Source: Rickettsiaceae bacterium (GTDB taxonomy: Bacteria; Pseudomonadota; Alphaproteobacteria; Rickettsiales; Rickettsiaceae). From it: a stretch of DNA of 6,061 nt. The notes under the pieces were generated by a model. That model was not told where the DNA came from, made no database searches, and saw nothing but the letters and a program-made list of their open reading frames with translations. Location of the stretch: positions 1 through 6,061 of the forward strand of contig JAIOYD010000101.1 in the NCBI GenBank assembly GCA_021741285.1. Reading direction: 5' to 3'. Position numbers and translations under genes: made by a program. Positions 1 to 6,032 of this stretch are shown here, piece after piece; position 1 is the first letter of the stretch; each line of letters starts with the position of its first letter.

Positions 1-234
1 TATATAAGGATTTCCATCCACTGGAAGGTTTTCTCTATCAATTACGTTAAATTTTATTCCACATACCAACCAAAGTAGATAAATAAATATATACGAAAAA
101 AGCTCCGCTACTTTGTACCGCGAACTGAAAGACACATTTGATAATTGCATTGGTGCCCAAAATAGGATAAAAAACAATACCAATATTATGCTAATTATTG
201 TATAAAAAGTAAGTACTCTAGATCGCCAAAACAT
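1..234 (-). CDS. PlsC-type 1-acyl-sn-glycerol-3-phosphate acyltransferase, N-terminal part (cut by window edge)
   Basis: Only the first 78 codons are in the window; the rest lies beyond base 1. The translation opens MFWRSRVLTF, runs into a hydrophobic segment (about residues 8-27, IISIILVLFFILFW) and a second hydrophobic stretch (about 44-60), then CGIKFNVIDRENLP at 59-71. A membrane-anchoring N-terminus followed by a 'CGI-x-V-x-G/D-x-ENLP' stretch just before the expected HX4D acyltransferase motif is typical of PlsC-family enzymes, which acylate lysophosphatidic acid to phosphatidic acid at the inner membrane. The catalytic HX4D box would fall just outside the window, so the family call rests on the N-terminal pattern alone. 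The start is the ATG at 234; no good Shine-Dalgarno is visible before it. The gene diverges from trpS with a 111-bp spacer. Confidence 0.72.
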   Translation of the reverse strand, partial: MFWRSRVLTFYTIISIILVLFFILFWAPMQLSNVSFSSRYKVAELFSYIFIYLLWLVCGIKFNVIDRENLPVDGNPYI

Positions 235-255
235 ATATAATGCTAAAAAGTTTAA

Positions 256-283
256 TTGGCTGACTATATAGTATTTTTACAAT
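256..283 (+). promoter_or_regulatory. Predicted sigma-70-type promoter of trpS
   Basis: TTGGCT at 256-261 and TACAAT at 278-283 are separated by 16 bases, giving a near-consensus -35/-10 pair about 60 bases before the trpS start. It lies in the 111-bp spacer between the divergent plsC-like gene and trpS. Because the spacer is very AT-rich, chance matches are possible. A weaker minus-strand pair for the plsC-like gene (TTTACC 290-285, TATAGT 268-263) can also be drawn in the same spacer. Confidence 0.4.
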
Positions 284-345
284 TGGTAAAACTATAAATT
301 TCTTTACAGACAATTATTTTTTTTGGTATTTTTTAAAGAGATTTT

Positions 346-1335
346 ATGACAAAAATTGCAGTTTCCGGAGTTCAGTCTACAGGTAAGCTTCACCTTGGTA
401 ACTATCTTGGCTCAATTAAAAACTGGGTACATATGCAAGAAAATTTCGAATGCTATTTTTTTCTTGCTGATTTACATTCAATCACAATAGATCAAGATCC
501 AGCAGAACTACGACAAAATGTCTTAAATTCTGCAGCTACTTACCTTGCTTGCGGTCTGGATCCAAACAAATCAGCACTATTTTTACAATCAGCTGTTAAA
601 GAACATTGCGAGCTAGCATGGATTTTAAACTGCGTGACCCCAATTGGCTGGCTCAACCGCATGACCCAATTTAAAGATAAAGCCGGCAGCAAACAAGATC
701 ATGCTAACACGGGATTATTCACATACCCAGTCCTCATGGCCGCTGATATTCTGCTTTATAACGCCGATGTGGTACCAGTTGGAGATGACCAAAAACAGCA
801 TCTAGAACTTGCTAGGGATATTGCTGCAGTAATCAATCGCAAGTTTCAAAAAGAAATATTTAAGATTCCAACTCCTCTTATTCAAGGTATTGCGACAAGA
901 GTTATGAGTTTGAAAGATGGCACTAAAAAAATGAGCAAATCAGATGCCAGTGATGCTTCACGAATAAATATAACTGATAGCTTGGAAACTATTTTTACAA
1001 AAGTCAAAAAATCAAAAACGGATAGTATTGAAAAAATCACTTATGATCAAAAAAATAGACCAGAAGTTACCAATTTAATTAATATATTTGTCGCTTTGTC
1101 AGGCTATAGCATCGAAACAATATTAACTAGCTATCAACATAAAGGTTTTTCTGATTTTAAATTAGACTTAGCTGAGCTAATTATCACTCATCTAAAGCCA
1201 ATAAATAACGAATATTCTAGGATAATTAAAGATGAGAATTATATACATAATTCTCTAAAAATTGGATCAGAAAAGGCTCATAAAGTAGCATCCAATACCC
1301 GTGACACTGTGCTCAAAAATTTTGGATTATTGTAA
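346..1335 (+). CDS. trpS: Tryptophanyl-tRNA synthetase (TrpRS)
   Basis: This cytoplasmic class I aminoacyl-tRNA synthetase charges tRNA-Trp with tryptophan using ATP. The 329-residue length is normal for bacterial TrpRS. The HIGH-type signature is HLGN at residues 16-19, within SGVQSTGKLHLGNYLG (7-22), and the KMSKS loop is at 195-199. Also recognisable are NRMTQFKDK (104-112) and PVGDDQKQHLELARDIA (144-160), which form part of the conserved Rossmann-fold core and substrate pocket. The usual QPTG is QSTG here, a common variant. The ATG at 346 is preceded by AAAGAG (335-340) with 5-base spacing, which supports this start. The gene stands alone on the plus strand, divergent from the plsC-like gene and convergent with the LpoA-like lipoprotein gene 21 bp downstream. 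The sequence resembles rickettsial TrpRS by recall. Confidence 0.98.
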   Translation: MTKIAVSGVQSTGKLHLGNYLGSIKNWVHMQENFECYFFLADLHSITIDQDPAELRQNVLNSAATYLACGLDPNKSALFLQSAVKEHCELAWILNCVTPIGWLNRMTQFKDKAGSKQDHANTGLFTYPVLMAADILLYNADVVPVGDDQKQHLELARDIAAVINRKFQKEIFKIPTPLIQGIATRVMSLKDGTKKMSKSDASDASRINITDSLETIFTKVKKSKTDSIEKITYDQKNRPEVTNLINIFVALSGYSIETILTSYQHKGFSDFKLDLAELIITHLKPINNEYSRIIKDENYIHNSLKIGSEKAHKVASNTRDTVLKNFGLL

Positions 1336-1366
1336 ATATAACTTTTGGCAAAGAGATTAATTTACA
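1331..1366. terminator. Possible bidirectional stem-loop over the trpS and LpoA-like gene stops
   Basis: A perfect 7-base inverted repeat, TGTAAAT at 1331-1337 and ATTTACA at 1360-1366, encloses a small inner hairpin (CTTT 1342-1345, AAAG 1350-1353). It covers both convergent stop codons (TAA at 1333-1335 plus, and at 1357-1359 minus). The stem is AT-only apart from one pair and lacks a clean U-run on either side, so a terminator role is tentative. Confidence 0.25.
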
Positions 1367-2487
1367 TTATTTGATACTGACTTATATTGGCCGTTTTCTT
1401 TATTGATAATGTCATACTTACGTTGAGCAATGGAGTCGACAAAGCCAATAGACCCTGAGGCACCAGAGAAGGGTTCTGCCGAATTTAGCTGTTCAATAAA
1501 TTTAGTTTTACTATAGCTCGTTCCAATAGAATTTCCTACTAGCCTGCCCGCGTCATAAGCAAGCGTGTGAATGAATGAAATGTGCTTAATACCAAGTTGC
1601 GTTGAGCGCGCTGGCAAGTCAAAATTTACCATGTTTAGCGAGCCAGTAAATGTTGTTGTAACTGACTCTGCAAGATCTAGATCAATTCTGCTATCTCCAG
1701 CAATAATTGCCTTTTTATCTAAACTAAATTTCTGAGCATATTTGAAAAGTGTCTCAAGTGTAGACTGATCGTCTGCAAGTAAAATTACAGGCCTGGTAAA
1801 ATTATAATCATTTTCATTTAAAGTGTCGACAGCATCTGAGACCGAACGCAAAGATTTTTCTAAATCTTCTGGGGTAGTGCCGTAGAACTCAAGTCTAGCA
1901 AGAGTGCCACCTTTTGAAGTAATCATATCTTTGAGGACTTTGCTTATCGTGTGTGAATACCTACCTGCAGGAAGTAATGTAATATAATTTTTGTGCTTTT
2001 TCTCTAGAAAATAATTTGTAATTTGTTCTAGCTGCCTCATTGGCGCGTGGCCAAATACATAGGTTTGCTTGTCTGCCAAAACAGGGTTGTTTGAAAGCGA
2101 TATAATAATCGTTCCTTTACCTTTAACTTTTTCTGCTACTGCTTTTGTTTCTTCTGAATAAACTGGTCCAATGATTATATCAACTCCGTCTTCAAGGATT
2201 TTATCTAGAGATTTACTTAAAGTTTCTGGATTGGCAGAATCATATGTTGTAACACGAATCTTTGTTTTTGCTCCATCAGCGAGGCCAAGTTTAATCATTT
2301 GGGCATATTCTTTTCCAAGAGCGGCTTCCGTGCCAGACAAAGGCAAGACGATAGCTACATCTACGCCTTTTTGGTCTGCCGGGTTTTTTCTTTCCGAAGA
2401 TTGTTTGGTTTGACTACAAGAGCTAATCGAAACTATGCAAGCAAAAGAAATGATGAATTTTAAGATTTTTTGTTTTATATTACTCAT
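1357..2487 (-). CDS. Penicillin-binding protein activator (LpoA-like) lipoprotein with type-1 periplasmic-binding fold
   Basis: This is a predicted lipoprotein of 376 residues. A basic N-terminus and hydrophobic segment (10-23) lead to a lipobox-like ISSC with the modified cysteine at 24. A Ser/Lys/Gln-rich linker then precedes a leucine/isoleucine-binding-protein-like fold starting VDVAIVLPLSGTEAALGKE (42-60). Further fold landmarks are GVDIIIGPVYSEET (101-114), the hinge-like IISLSNNP (128-135), AYDAGRLVG (310-318) and the terminal GFVDSIAQRKYDI (348-360). In gammaproteobacteria LpoA activates PBP1A from the outer membrane. Alphaproteobacterial relatives next to rsmI are commonly annotated as PBP activators or ABC-type substrate-binding proteins, and ligand versus partner is unresolved here. 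No ABC transporter genes are adjacent, which favours the activator reading. The ATG at 2487 has a weak GGA about 9 bases upstream. It is divergent from rsmI. Confidence 0.85.
   Translation of the reverse strand: MSNIKQKILKFIISFACIVSISSCSQTKQSSERKNPADQKGVDVAIVLPLSGTEAALGKEYAQMIKLGLADGAKTKIRVTTYDSANPETLSKSLDKILEDGVDIIIGPVYSEETKAVAEKVKGKGTIIISLSNNPVLADKQTYVFGHAPMRQLEQITNYFLEKKHKNYITLLPAGRYSHTISKVLKDMITSKGGTLARLEFYGTTPEDLEKSLRSVSDAVDTLNENDYNFTRPVILLADDQSTLETLFKYAQKFSLDKKAIIAGDSRIDLDLAESVTTTFTGSLNMVNFDLPARSTQLGIKHISFIHTLAYDAGRLVGNSIGTSYSKTKFIEQLNSAEPFSGASGSIGFVDSIAQRKYDIINKENGQYKSVSNNVN
2410..2439 (+). promoter_or_regulatory. Possible rsmI promoter inside the LpoA-like coding region
   Basis: TTGACT (2410-2415) and TATGCA (2434-2439) are separated by 18 bases. 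The 36-bp gap between the divergent starts is too short to hold a whole promoter plus leader for rsmI, so a site inside the opposing gene is expected. This pair is the best match I see, and it would give a leader of about 80 bases. Confidence 0.25.
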
Positions 2488-2523
2488 AAATAATTTTCCA
2501 AATACTATGAAACGGGTTCTTTA

Positions 2524-3366
2524 GTGAATTTAAAACCAGGCCTATATATTGTTTCTACTCCGATTGGGAACCTAAATGACATAACTTTGCGCGCATTAGA
2601 TGTGCTAAAAAGTTCTGACATCATTTTTTGTGAAGATACCAGAGTATCAAATAAATTGCTAGTGAAACATCAGATAAAGGCGTCATTAAAAGTTTACAAT
2701 GACAATAGTGATCTCTCATCAAGAAATAACATAAAGAAGCTCATTGTAGAGGGAAAAATAATTAGTCTCATTTCAGATGCTGGGACACCATTGATTTCAG
2801 ATCCTGGATATAAACTTGTTAGAGACCTAAAGAGTTGCGGTTTATTTGTGGATATTATTCCTGGCCCTTGTGCCGCAATCGCCGCTCTTACTTTATCAGG
2901 ACTACCTACAGATAAATTTTATTTTGCTGGTTTTCTACCCAAAACTAGAGAAGGAAAATTAAAGATGTTTAATTCCTTATCGAGAATGAATTGCACTCTT
3001 ATTTTTTATGAAACTTCTCTAAGATTAGTCCATACTTTGGAGATAGCTCTGGAAATATTGGGTAATAGGCAAGCTAATGTAGCAAGAGAACTTACAAAGC
3101 TATATCAAGAATCTAATACTGCAAAATTATCAGAATTAATTAATCACTATAAATTGTCTCCTCCAAAAGGAGAATTAGTTTTTAGTATACAAGGCGAAGA
3201 GTGTTTGGCAATATCAATTGATAAATTACGTGAGAATATATCTAGTTTGATTGCACAAGGGCTAAGCGCAAAATCAGTATCAGATAAAATGTTTGCTCAG
3301 TATAGCGAATGCTTTAGTCGCAAAGATATATATAAAATTACCAATGAAATTAAAAGCGGATTTTGA
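2524..3366 (+). CDS. rsmI: 16S rRNA (cytidine-1402-2'-O)-methyltransferase RsmI
   Basis: RsmI is a SAM-dependent enzyme of the tetrapyrrole-methylase fold that 2'-O-methylates C1402 in the decoding centre of 16S rRNA. At 280 residues its length matches the family. Diagnostic motifs in order are LYIVSTPIGNLNDITLRAL (7-25), FCEDTR (35-40), SLISDAGTPLISDPGYKLV (81-99), IIPGPCAAIAALTLSGLP (111-128), FAGFLPK (134-140), IFYETSLRL (160-168; most relatives have FYESPHRL) and ARELTKLYQE (187-196). The start is GTG at 2524: the frame has a stop at 2491-2493, no ATG follows that stop, and the family normally begins just before the LYIVSTPIGN strand. No clear Shine-Dalgarno is visible. The gene is head-to-head with the LpoA-like gene, as in E. 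coli rsmI/lpoA. The yraN-type gene often found after rsmI is absent; a convergent DUF1207 gene follows instead. Confidence 0.97.
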   Translation: MNLKPGLYIVSTPIGNLNDITLRALDVLKSSDIIFCEDTRVSNKLLVKHQIKASLKVYNDNSDLSSRNNIKKLIVEGKIISLISDAGTPLISDPGYKLVRDLKSCGLFVDIIPGPCAAIAALTLSGLPTDKFYFAGFLPKTREGKLKMFNSLSRMNCTLIFYETSLRLVHTLEIALEILGNRQANVARELTKLYQESNTAKLSELINHYKLSPPKGELVFSIQGEECLAISIDKLRENISSLIAQGLSAKSVSDKMFAQYSECFSRKDIYKITNEIKSGF

Positions 3367-3389
3367 TAGAGTTTCTTAATCATTATATA

Positions 3390-4529
3390 CTATAGGAACG
3401 CATGCAACGCTATACCAATGGTTTGTATTTTATCTCTATAAAATTGCCCATGCATTGATCTACCAGAATAAAACTCTAGCATAACTTGCAACTTATTACT
3501 AATAAGAGCGGAGTTTTCAATTTGAACACCTGTTTTTACCGAAACCCCAGGAAACCATGATCCATTCTGGTCAGCTTTCACATCTATTCCAGATACAGGC
3601 CTTAACCTTCCATCCATAAATGTATAAGCGGAATAATATTCAGCTCCTATTTGTATTTTTAGAGGCTTTATATAGCTAGGTTCTTTGTGCACTAAATAAC
3701 CTCCTCCTCCATATATTCGAAAAGCGTTGATATTATAAGATAAAATTAAATCTATACCTTCATAGCTTAAATTAATTCGTTTAGTCTTTTTCCCCTCAGG
3801 TGTTAACATAAATTCATCACCTAAGTGAGTACTTATATGGTAAGGACGCAATAAAGTTGTCACCGCCCCTGAGCGATAAGAAATAGGTACACCCACGAAA
3901 TAATCTGCATTTATTAAGGCGCTGGGATTTCGACCAATATCCATTAGCCCAAATAAACCAGCTTGCATGCTTAATTCCCATTCTTGATCCTTATCTTTAT
4001 CAGTTATCCGATAAAGAGAAAAACTAGCACCGAAGTTTGGAGCAAATGCATGCCGTCTTACAACACTACTTTTTAAATCATATTGATAATCAAGGGTAAA
4101 ACGCGGCCATTTTGGATCTGCTATTAAGGGCGCAAATAAACTATGATTAGCCATTAAACCGTCAGTGACTGGTGCTTGGGAAATAGCTTTTTGAGTAAAA
4201 ATAGACTTTTTAATTGGTTTGTTTTTTGTGGTTGGTAAGTCTTCACTAATATTGTCTTTAACCAATTTTATACCTTTAATATGTGGCAAGCCTATGGTAC
4301 TTTGTTTGACCTTTTGCAGTATTTGTTCTGGATTATAATGGCCCAATTTATCTTCATTAATATAGATTATACCATCTTTAACTACCACTGCGTCACCAGG
4401 CAAATAATAAATATGAATAAATGCACTTTGAATATAGCCAGATAAATACTCATCTGAAGATGAAGCCTTAGATACTAACGCTCCACTGGTAATAACCATC
4501 CATAACATAACTACAAAAAAAATTTTCAT
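3390..4529 (-). CDS. Exported DUF1207-family protein with a BON-like N-terminal segment
   Basis: The 379-residue protein begins with a signal peptide: hydrophobic core at about 3-19 and probable cleavage near KASS (21-24). Residues about 32-93 form a compact unit (LPGDAVVVKDGIIYI, then a helix, then GLPHIKGIKLV) that resembles a BON-type alpha/beta module. A Lys/Pro/Thr-rich linker (about 92-125) leads to a DUF1207-like region from PLIADPKWPRFTLDYQY (134-150) to the end. That region includes FGASFSLYR (166-174), NADYFVGVPISYR (207-219), PYHISTHLGDEF (229-240), INLSYEGIDLILSY (252-265), YGGGGYLV (273-280) and LQVMLEFYSGRSMHGQFY (347-364). Alternating strands suggest a beta-rich outer-membrane protein, but the C-terminus is HAFL rather than a terminal aromatic. 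Function is unknown. The ATG at 4529 follows GGGGA with short spacing. Between this start and the upstream entericidin stop, 4530-4638 holds only two weak hairpins (4578-4593 and 4599-4617). Confidence 0.85.
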   Translation of the reverse strand: MKIFFVVMLWMVITSGALVSKASSSDEYLSGYIQSAFIHIYYLPGDAVVVKDGIIYINEDKLGHYNPEQILQKVKQSTIGLPHIKGIKLVKDNISEDLPTTKNKPIKKSIFTQKAISQAPVTDGLMANHSLFAPLIADPKWPRFTLDYQYDLKSSVVRRHAFAPNFGASFSLYRITDKDKDQEWELSMQAGLFGLMDIGRNPSALINADYFVGVPISYRSGAVTTLLRPYHISTHLGDEFMLTPEGKKTKRINLSYEGIDLILSYNINAFRIYGGGGYLVHKEPSYIKPLKIQIGAEYYSAYTFMDGRLRPVSGIDVKADQNGSWFPGVSVKTGVQIENSALISNKLQVMLEFYSGRSMHGQFYRDKIQTIGIALHAFL

Positions 4530-4638
4530 CTATTCCCCACGCCTTTTATTATTTTTAAAAATATAAACTACTCTATGGGTAAAATATCTTACCTATAATT
4601 CTCTACGTGTTCGAGAACCAAAGAGAGGAATGATTTTC

Positions 4639-4782
4639 CTAATTAGGTTTATTATCTTTTGCTGATTCTTCAAGGTTTTTTCCTCCCGCTTTAATATCCC
4701 GTCCGACGCCTTCCATTGTGTTACAGGCTGTCAAAATTAAAGCACTAAGTCCTAAGAAAATAAATATTTTTCTTTTGTTCAT
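4639..4782 (-). CDS. Entericidin-type small lipoprotein (47 aa)
   Basis: The translation begins MNKRKIFIFLGLSALILTAC, which is a basic start, a hydrophobic segment and an LTAC lipobox with Cys20. The mature part is NTMEGVGRDIKAGGKNLEES followed by a charged tail. The 'ACNT-x-GxGxDI-x-GG-x-xLE-x-SA' pattern is the entericidin A/B signature (EcnA/EcnB family). Family members are tiny membrane lipoproteins; in E. coli, EcnA and EcnB were described as an antidote/toxin pair, but many proteobacteria carry single copies whose role is unproven. Here one copy is seen, with no partner. The start is firm: AAGGAG (4794-4789 on the minus strand) lies 6 bases before the ATG. It lies 109 bp upstream of the DUF1207 gene on the same strand and could be co-transcribed with it. 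A promoter and palindromes lie upstream. Confidence 0.93.
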   Translation of the reverse strand: MNKRKIFIFLGLSALILTACNTMEGVGRDIKAGGKNLEESAKDNKPN

Positions 4783-4814
4783 AATAAACTCCTTTTTCTT
4801 ATTTTGTTAATATT

Positions 4815-4834
4815 GAACTATGAATTTATAGTTC
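4815..4834. repeat. Perfect 7-bp inverted repeat upstream of the entericidin gene
   Basis: GAACTAT (4815-4821) and ATAGTTC (4828-4834) flank a 6-base spacer. The element sits between the predicted promoter and the ribosome binding site of the entericidin gene, 33-52 bases before its ATG. It could be an operator or a hairpin in the mRNA leader. Confidence 0.55.
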
Positions 4835-4842
4835 TTGGGAGT

Positions 4843-4872
4843 ATTATCTAGTGTTATATTGACTTTTGTCAA
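4843..4872 (-). promoter_or_regulatory. Predicted entericidin promoter with a palindrome over the -35
   Basis: On the minus strand, a consensus TTGACA (4872-4867) and GATAAT (4848-4843) are separated by 18 bases. The -35 is part of a perfect palindrome, TTGAC-TTTT-GTCAA (4859-4872 on the plus strand), which could be a regulator site. The start of transcription would fall near 4836, within a few bases of the 4815-4834 inverted repeat. Confidence 0.5.
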
Positions 4873-4947
4873 TCTACAAATAACATTTTTATCTGTCTAT
4901 AAGACTTGTGTAACTATTAGATTACTAGGTAATGATAAAAAAATGAC

Positions 4948-4975
4948 TTGCAAAAAGTCTTCTCCTATATATAAT
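4948..4975 (+). promoter_or_regulatory. Strong sigma-70-type promoter of rpmI-rplT
   Basis: TTGCAA (4948-4953) and a perfect TATAAT (4970-4975) are separated by 16 bases. This is the best promoter match in the window and points at the ribosomal protein genes. Transcription would begin near 4982, leaving a leader of about 118 bases. Confidence 0.65.
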
Positions 4976-4981
4976 CTTGCT

Positions 4982-5099
4982 TGAATTTAAAGCAACGTGG
5001 CCTTTGGTATGCCTAATTTGCTTACTTTATACCATGTCTTAGGTAAACTAGAATATGGTATAAAATCTTTGTAAATACCATATTTGATAGAGGATTTTT
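4982..5099 (+). promoter_or_regulatory. Structured mRNA leader of rpmI-rplT with alternative pairings
   Basis: Four segments share complementarity in series. Segment 1 is TGGTAT (5005-5010), 2 is TTTATACCAT (5026-5035), 3 is AATATGGTATAAA (5052-5064) and 4 is TACCATATT (5076-5084). Segments 2 and 3 form a perfect 10-bp stem (5026-5035 with 5055-5064). Segments 3 and 4 form a perfect 9-bp stem (5052-5060 with 5076-5084), and 1 and 2 can form 6 bp. The 2:3 and 3:4 stems cannot coexist. Segment 4 ends 4 bases before the rpmI Shine-Dalgarno AGAGGA (5089-5094), 5 bases from the ATG. L20 is known to repress its own operon through leader RNA in E. coli and B. subtilis; a related role here is inference. 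Confidence 0.5.
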
Positions 5100-5303
5100 A
5101 TGCCTAAAATGAAAACTCACTCTGGTGCTAAAAAACGCTTCAAGTTGACCGCTACTGGTAAAGTAAAGGCTGGACAAGCGGGCAAACAGCACTTCATGAG
5201 ACGTCGTACAAAAGCCCAACTTCGTAACCTGAGAGGAACTGAAGTTCTTTGCGCTCCAGATGCAAAGAGACTGAACAAGATATTCCTCCCAAACAGCAAT
5301 TAA
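5100..5303 (+). CDS. rpmI: Large-subunit ribosomal protein bL35
   Basis: This small basic protein of 67 residues is part of the 50S subunit. It opens [20 protein letters not shown], the hallmark bL35 N-terminus, and continues with [18 protein letters not shown] and [10 protein letters not shown]. Length and motifs are normal for the family. The ATG is preceded by AGAGGA (5089-5094) at 5-base spacing, just after the leader stem described at 4982-5099. It is the first gene of a two-gene unit with rplT, 17 bp apart. infC, which precedes rpmI in many bacteria, is not present upstream; its place is taken by the entericidin control region, so the unit has its own promoter. Confidence 0.98.
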   Translation: MPKMKTHSGAKKRFKLTATGKVKAGQAGKQHFMRRRTKAQLRNLRGTEVLCAPDAKRLNKIFLPNSN

Positions 5304-5320
5304 ATTAGGAGGGATATAAT

Positions 5321-5674
5321 ATGACACGCGCAAAATCAGGTTTAGTATCTAAAAACCGCCATAAGAAAATAATCAAAATGGCTAAAGGTTATAGAGGCAG
5401 GGCTAATAACTGCTTCAGAGTAGCTATTGAAAAAGTTGAAAAGGCTCTGCAGTACGCCTATCGTGATAGAAGAAATCGCAAACGTGATTTTAGAGGGCTA
5501 TGGGTCCAGAGAATAAATGCAGCCGTACGTGAGCATGGTATGGTTTACTCCACCTTTATGGGCGGAATGAAAAAAGCTGGTATTGAAATTGATCGTAAGA
5601 TGCTAGCAGAACTTGCTGTGAATAATGCAGAAGGTTTTGCCCAAATCGTAGAGCAAGTCAAAAAAGCTAGTTAG
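5321..5674 (+). CDS. rplT: Large-subunit ribosomal protein bL20
   Basis: bL20 binds 23S rRNA early in 50S assembly and in several bacteria also represses its own operon. The 117-residue protein shows the family layout. A long basic N-terminal arm ([32 protein letters not shown], given here as MTRAKSG at 1-7 through the [10 protein letters not shown] region at 23-32) leads to [20 protein letters not shown] (43-62), [10 protein letters not shown] and a globular C-terminus with the [15 protein letters not shown] stretch, the part that binds RNA in the repressor role. AGGAGG at 5307-5312 lies 8 bases before the ATG. It follows rpmI and is presumably co-transcribed. pheS, which often follows rplT in alphaproteobacteria, is not found in the next 390 bp; a group II intron end on the opposite strand lies there instead. 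Confidence 0.98.
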   Translation: MTRAKSGLVSKNRHKKIIKMAKGYRGRANNCFRVAIEKVEKALQYAYRDRRNRKRDFRGLWVQRINAAVREHGMVYSTFMGGMKKAGIEIDRKMLAELAVNNAEGFAQIVEQVKKAS

Positions 5675-5681
5675 CACTACT

Positions 5682-5725
5682 AGGTAAAGAGGTATGTTTT
5701 TTGCTCTAAAATAACTTCTTTACCT
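5682..5725 (+). terminator. Stem-loop after rplT, possible operon end
   Basis: AGGTAAAGAGGT (5682-5693) pairs with ACTTCTTTACCT (5714-5725) in a 12-bp stem with one G-U pair and a 20-base loop. It begins 7 bases after the rplT stop, the expected place for the operon terminator. A T6 tract sits inside the loop instead of after the stem, and no U-run follows, so it is not a canonical intrinsic terminator. It may instead be an mRNA-stabilising 3' structure. Confidence 0.4.
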
Positions 5726-5926
5726 TGAGTCTCACCTTGTAAAATCTATATATAGCGAATTTTCTAGTTTACAAATTATACCACTAAGCTTTTTAAGTCT
5801 CTAGCAATCGAAATTTCATTTGTTTACTTTAAGCTACTCTATAGTAATTCAAAGGAATTTGATGCTGGGCGTAGGATACAAAGTCTATAAATAATAGGCG
5901 AGTGACACGCAACGACGCACGCAAGT
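5726..5926. other. AT-rich spacer without a recognisable gene
   Basis: I see no convincing coding region, tRNA or complete repeat here. The stretch next to the intron (5900-5926) is less AT-rich than the rest and, read on the minus strand, contains TTGCGTG twice, 6 bases apart. A minus-strand open frame runs from the intron junction to a TAA at 5829-5831 (about 31 codons, with LRASLRVTRLL near its start). It has no start signal and may be the remnant of an interrupted sequence or a dispersed repeat. Confidence 0.5.
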
Positions 5927-5996
5927 GTCGGGTAGAAACCATAACATTTACTCCATATTTAAATTACAATTAGTTTTTAATGCTATGGTAACCCCC
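5927..5996 (-). ncRNA. Group II intron domain VI with predicted branch-point A
   Basis: On the minus strand ACCATAGCATT (5989-5979) pairs with AATGTTATGGT (5948-5938), 11 bp with one G-U pair. Below a UU/UU internal loop, GG pairs with CU and GGG with CCC, leaving the A at 5933 bulged. That adenosine is the seventh base from the 3' end, the same spacing as the lariat branch point in Ll.LtrB. The upper loop is AT-rich and about 30 bases long. Confidence 0.75.
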
Positions 5997-5999
5997 ACA

Positions 6000-6032
6000 G
6001 AACCGTGCTTGCGATTTTCCCGCACACGGCTC
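6000..6032 (-). ncRNA. Group II intron domain V (catalytic hairpin)
   Basis: Read on the minus strand, GAGCCGTG (6032-6025) pairs with CACGGTTC (6007-6000) in an 8-bp basal stem that contains the AGC catalytic triad at positions 2-4. A 2-base AG bulge (6009-6008) separates it from an upper stem TGCGG/TCGCA closed by GAAAA. This is the standard domain V plan; the upper stem-loop is one base shorter than the commonest 34-base form with a GNRA tetraloop. Confidence 0.88.

Noticed and set aside
2171..2413. Open frame of 80 codons on the plus strand inside the LpoA-like gene
   Set aside because: Antisense to a well-supported lipoprotein gene, with no motif or ribosome binding site.
4578..4617. 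Two small hairpins between the entericidin and DUF1207 genes as a terminator
   Set aside because: Arms are only 5 bp (4578-4593 and 4599-4617) with no U-run after them on the minus strand, so read-through is as likely.
5117..5299. Open frame of 60 codons on the minus strand inside rpmI
   Set aside because: Wholly inside rpmI, with composition typical of the reverse of a Lys/Arg-rich gene.
5022..5333. Open frame of 103 codons on the minus strand over rpmI
   Set aside because: It lies across the certain rpmI gene and its leader, has no family resemblance, and is explained as an antisense shadow.
5726..5926. tRNA gene in the spacer after rplT
   Set aside because: No cloverleaf with a TTCRA arm and matching acceptor stem could be drawn.
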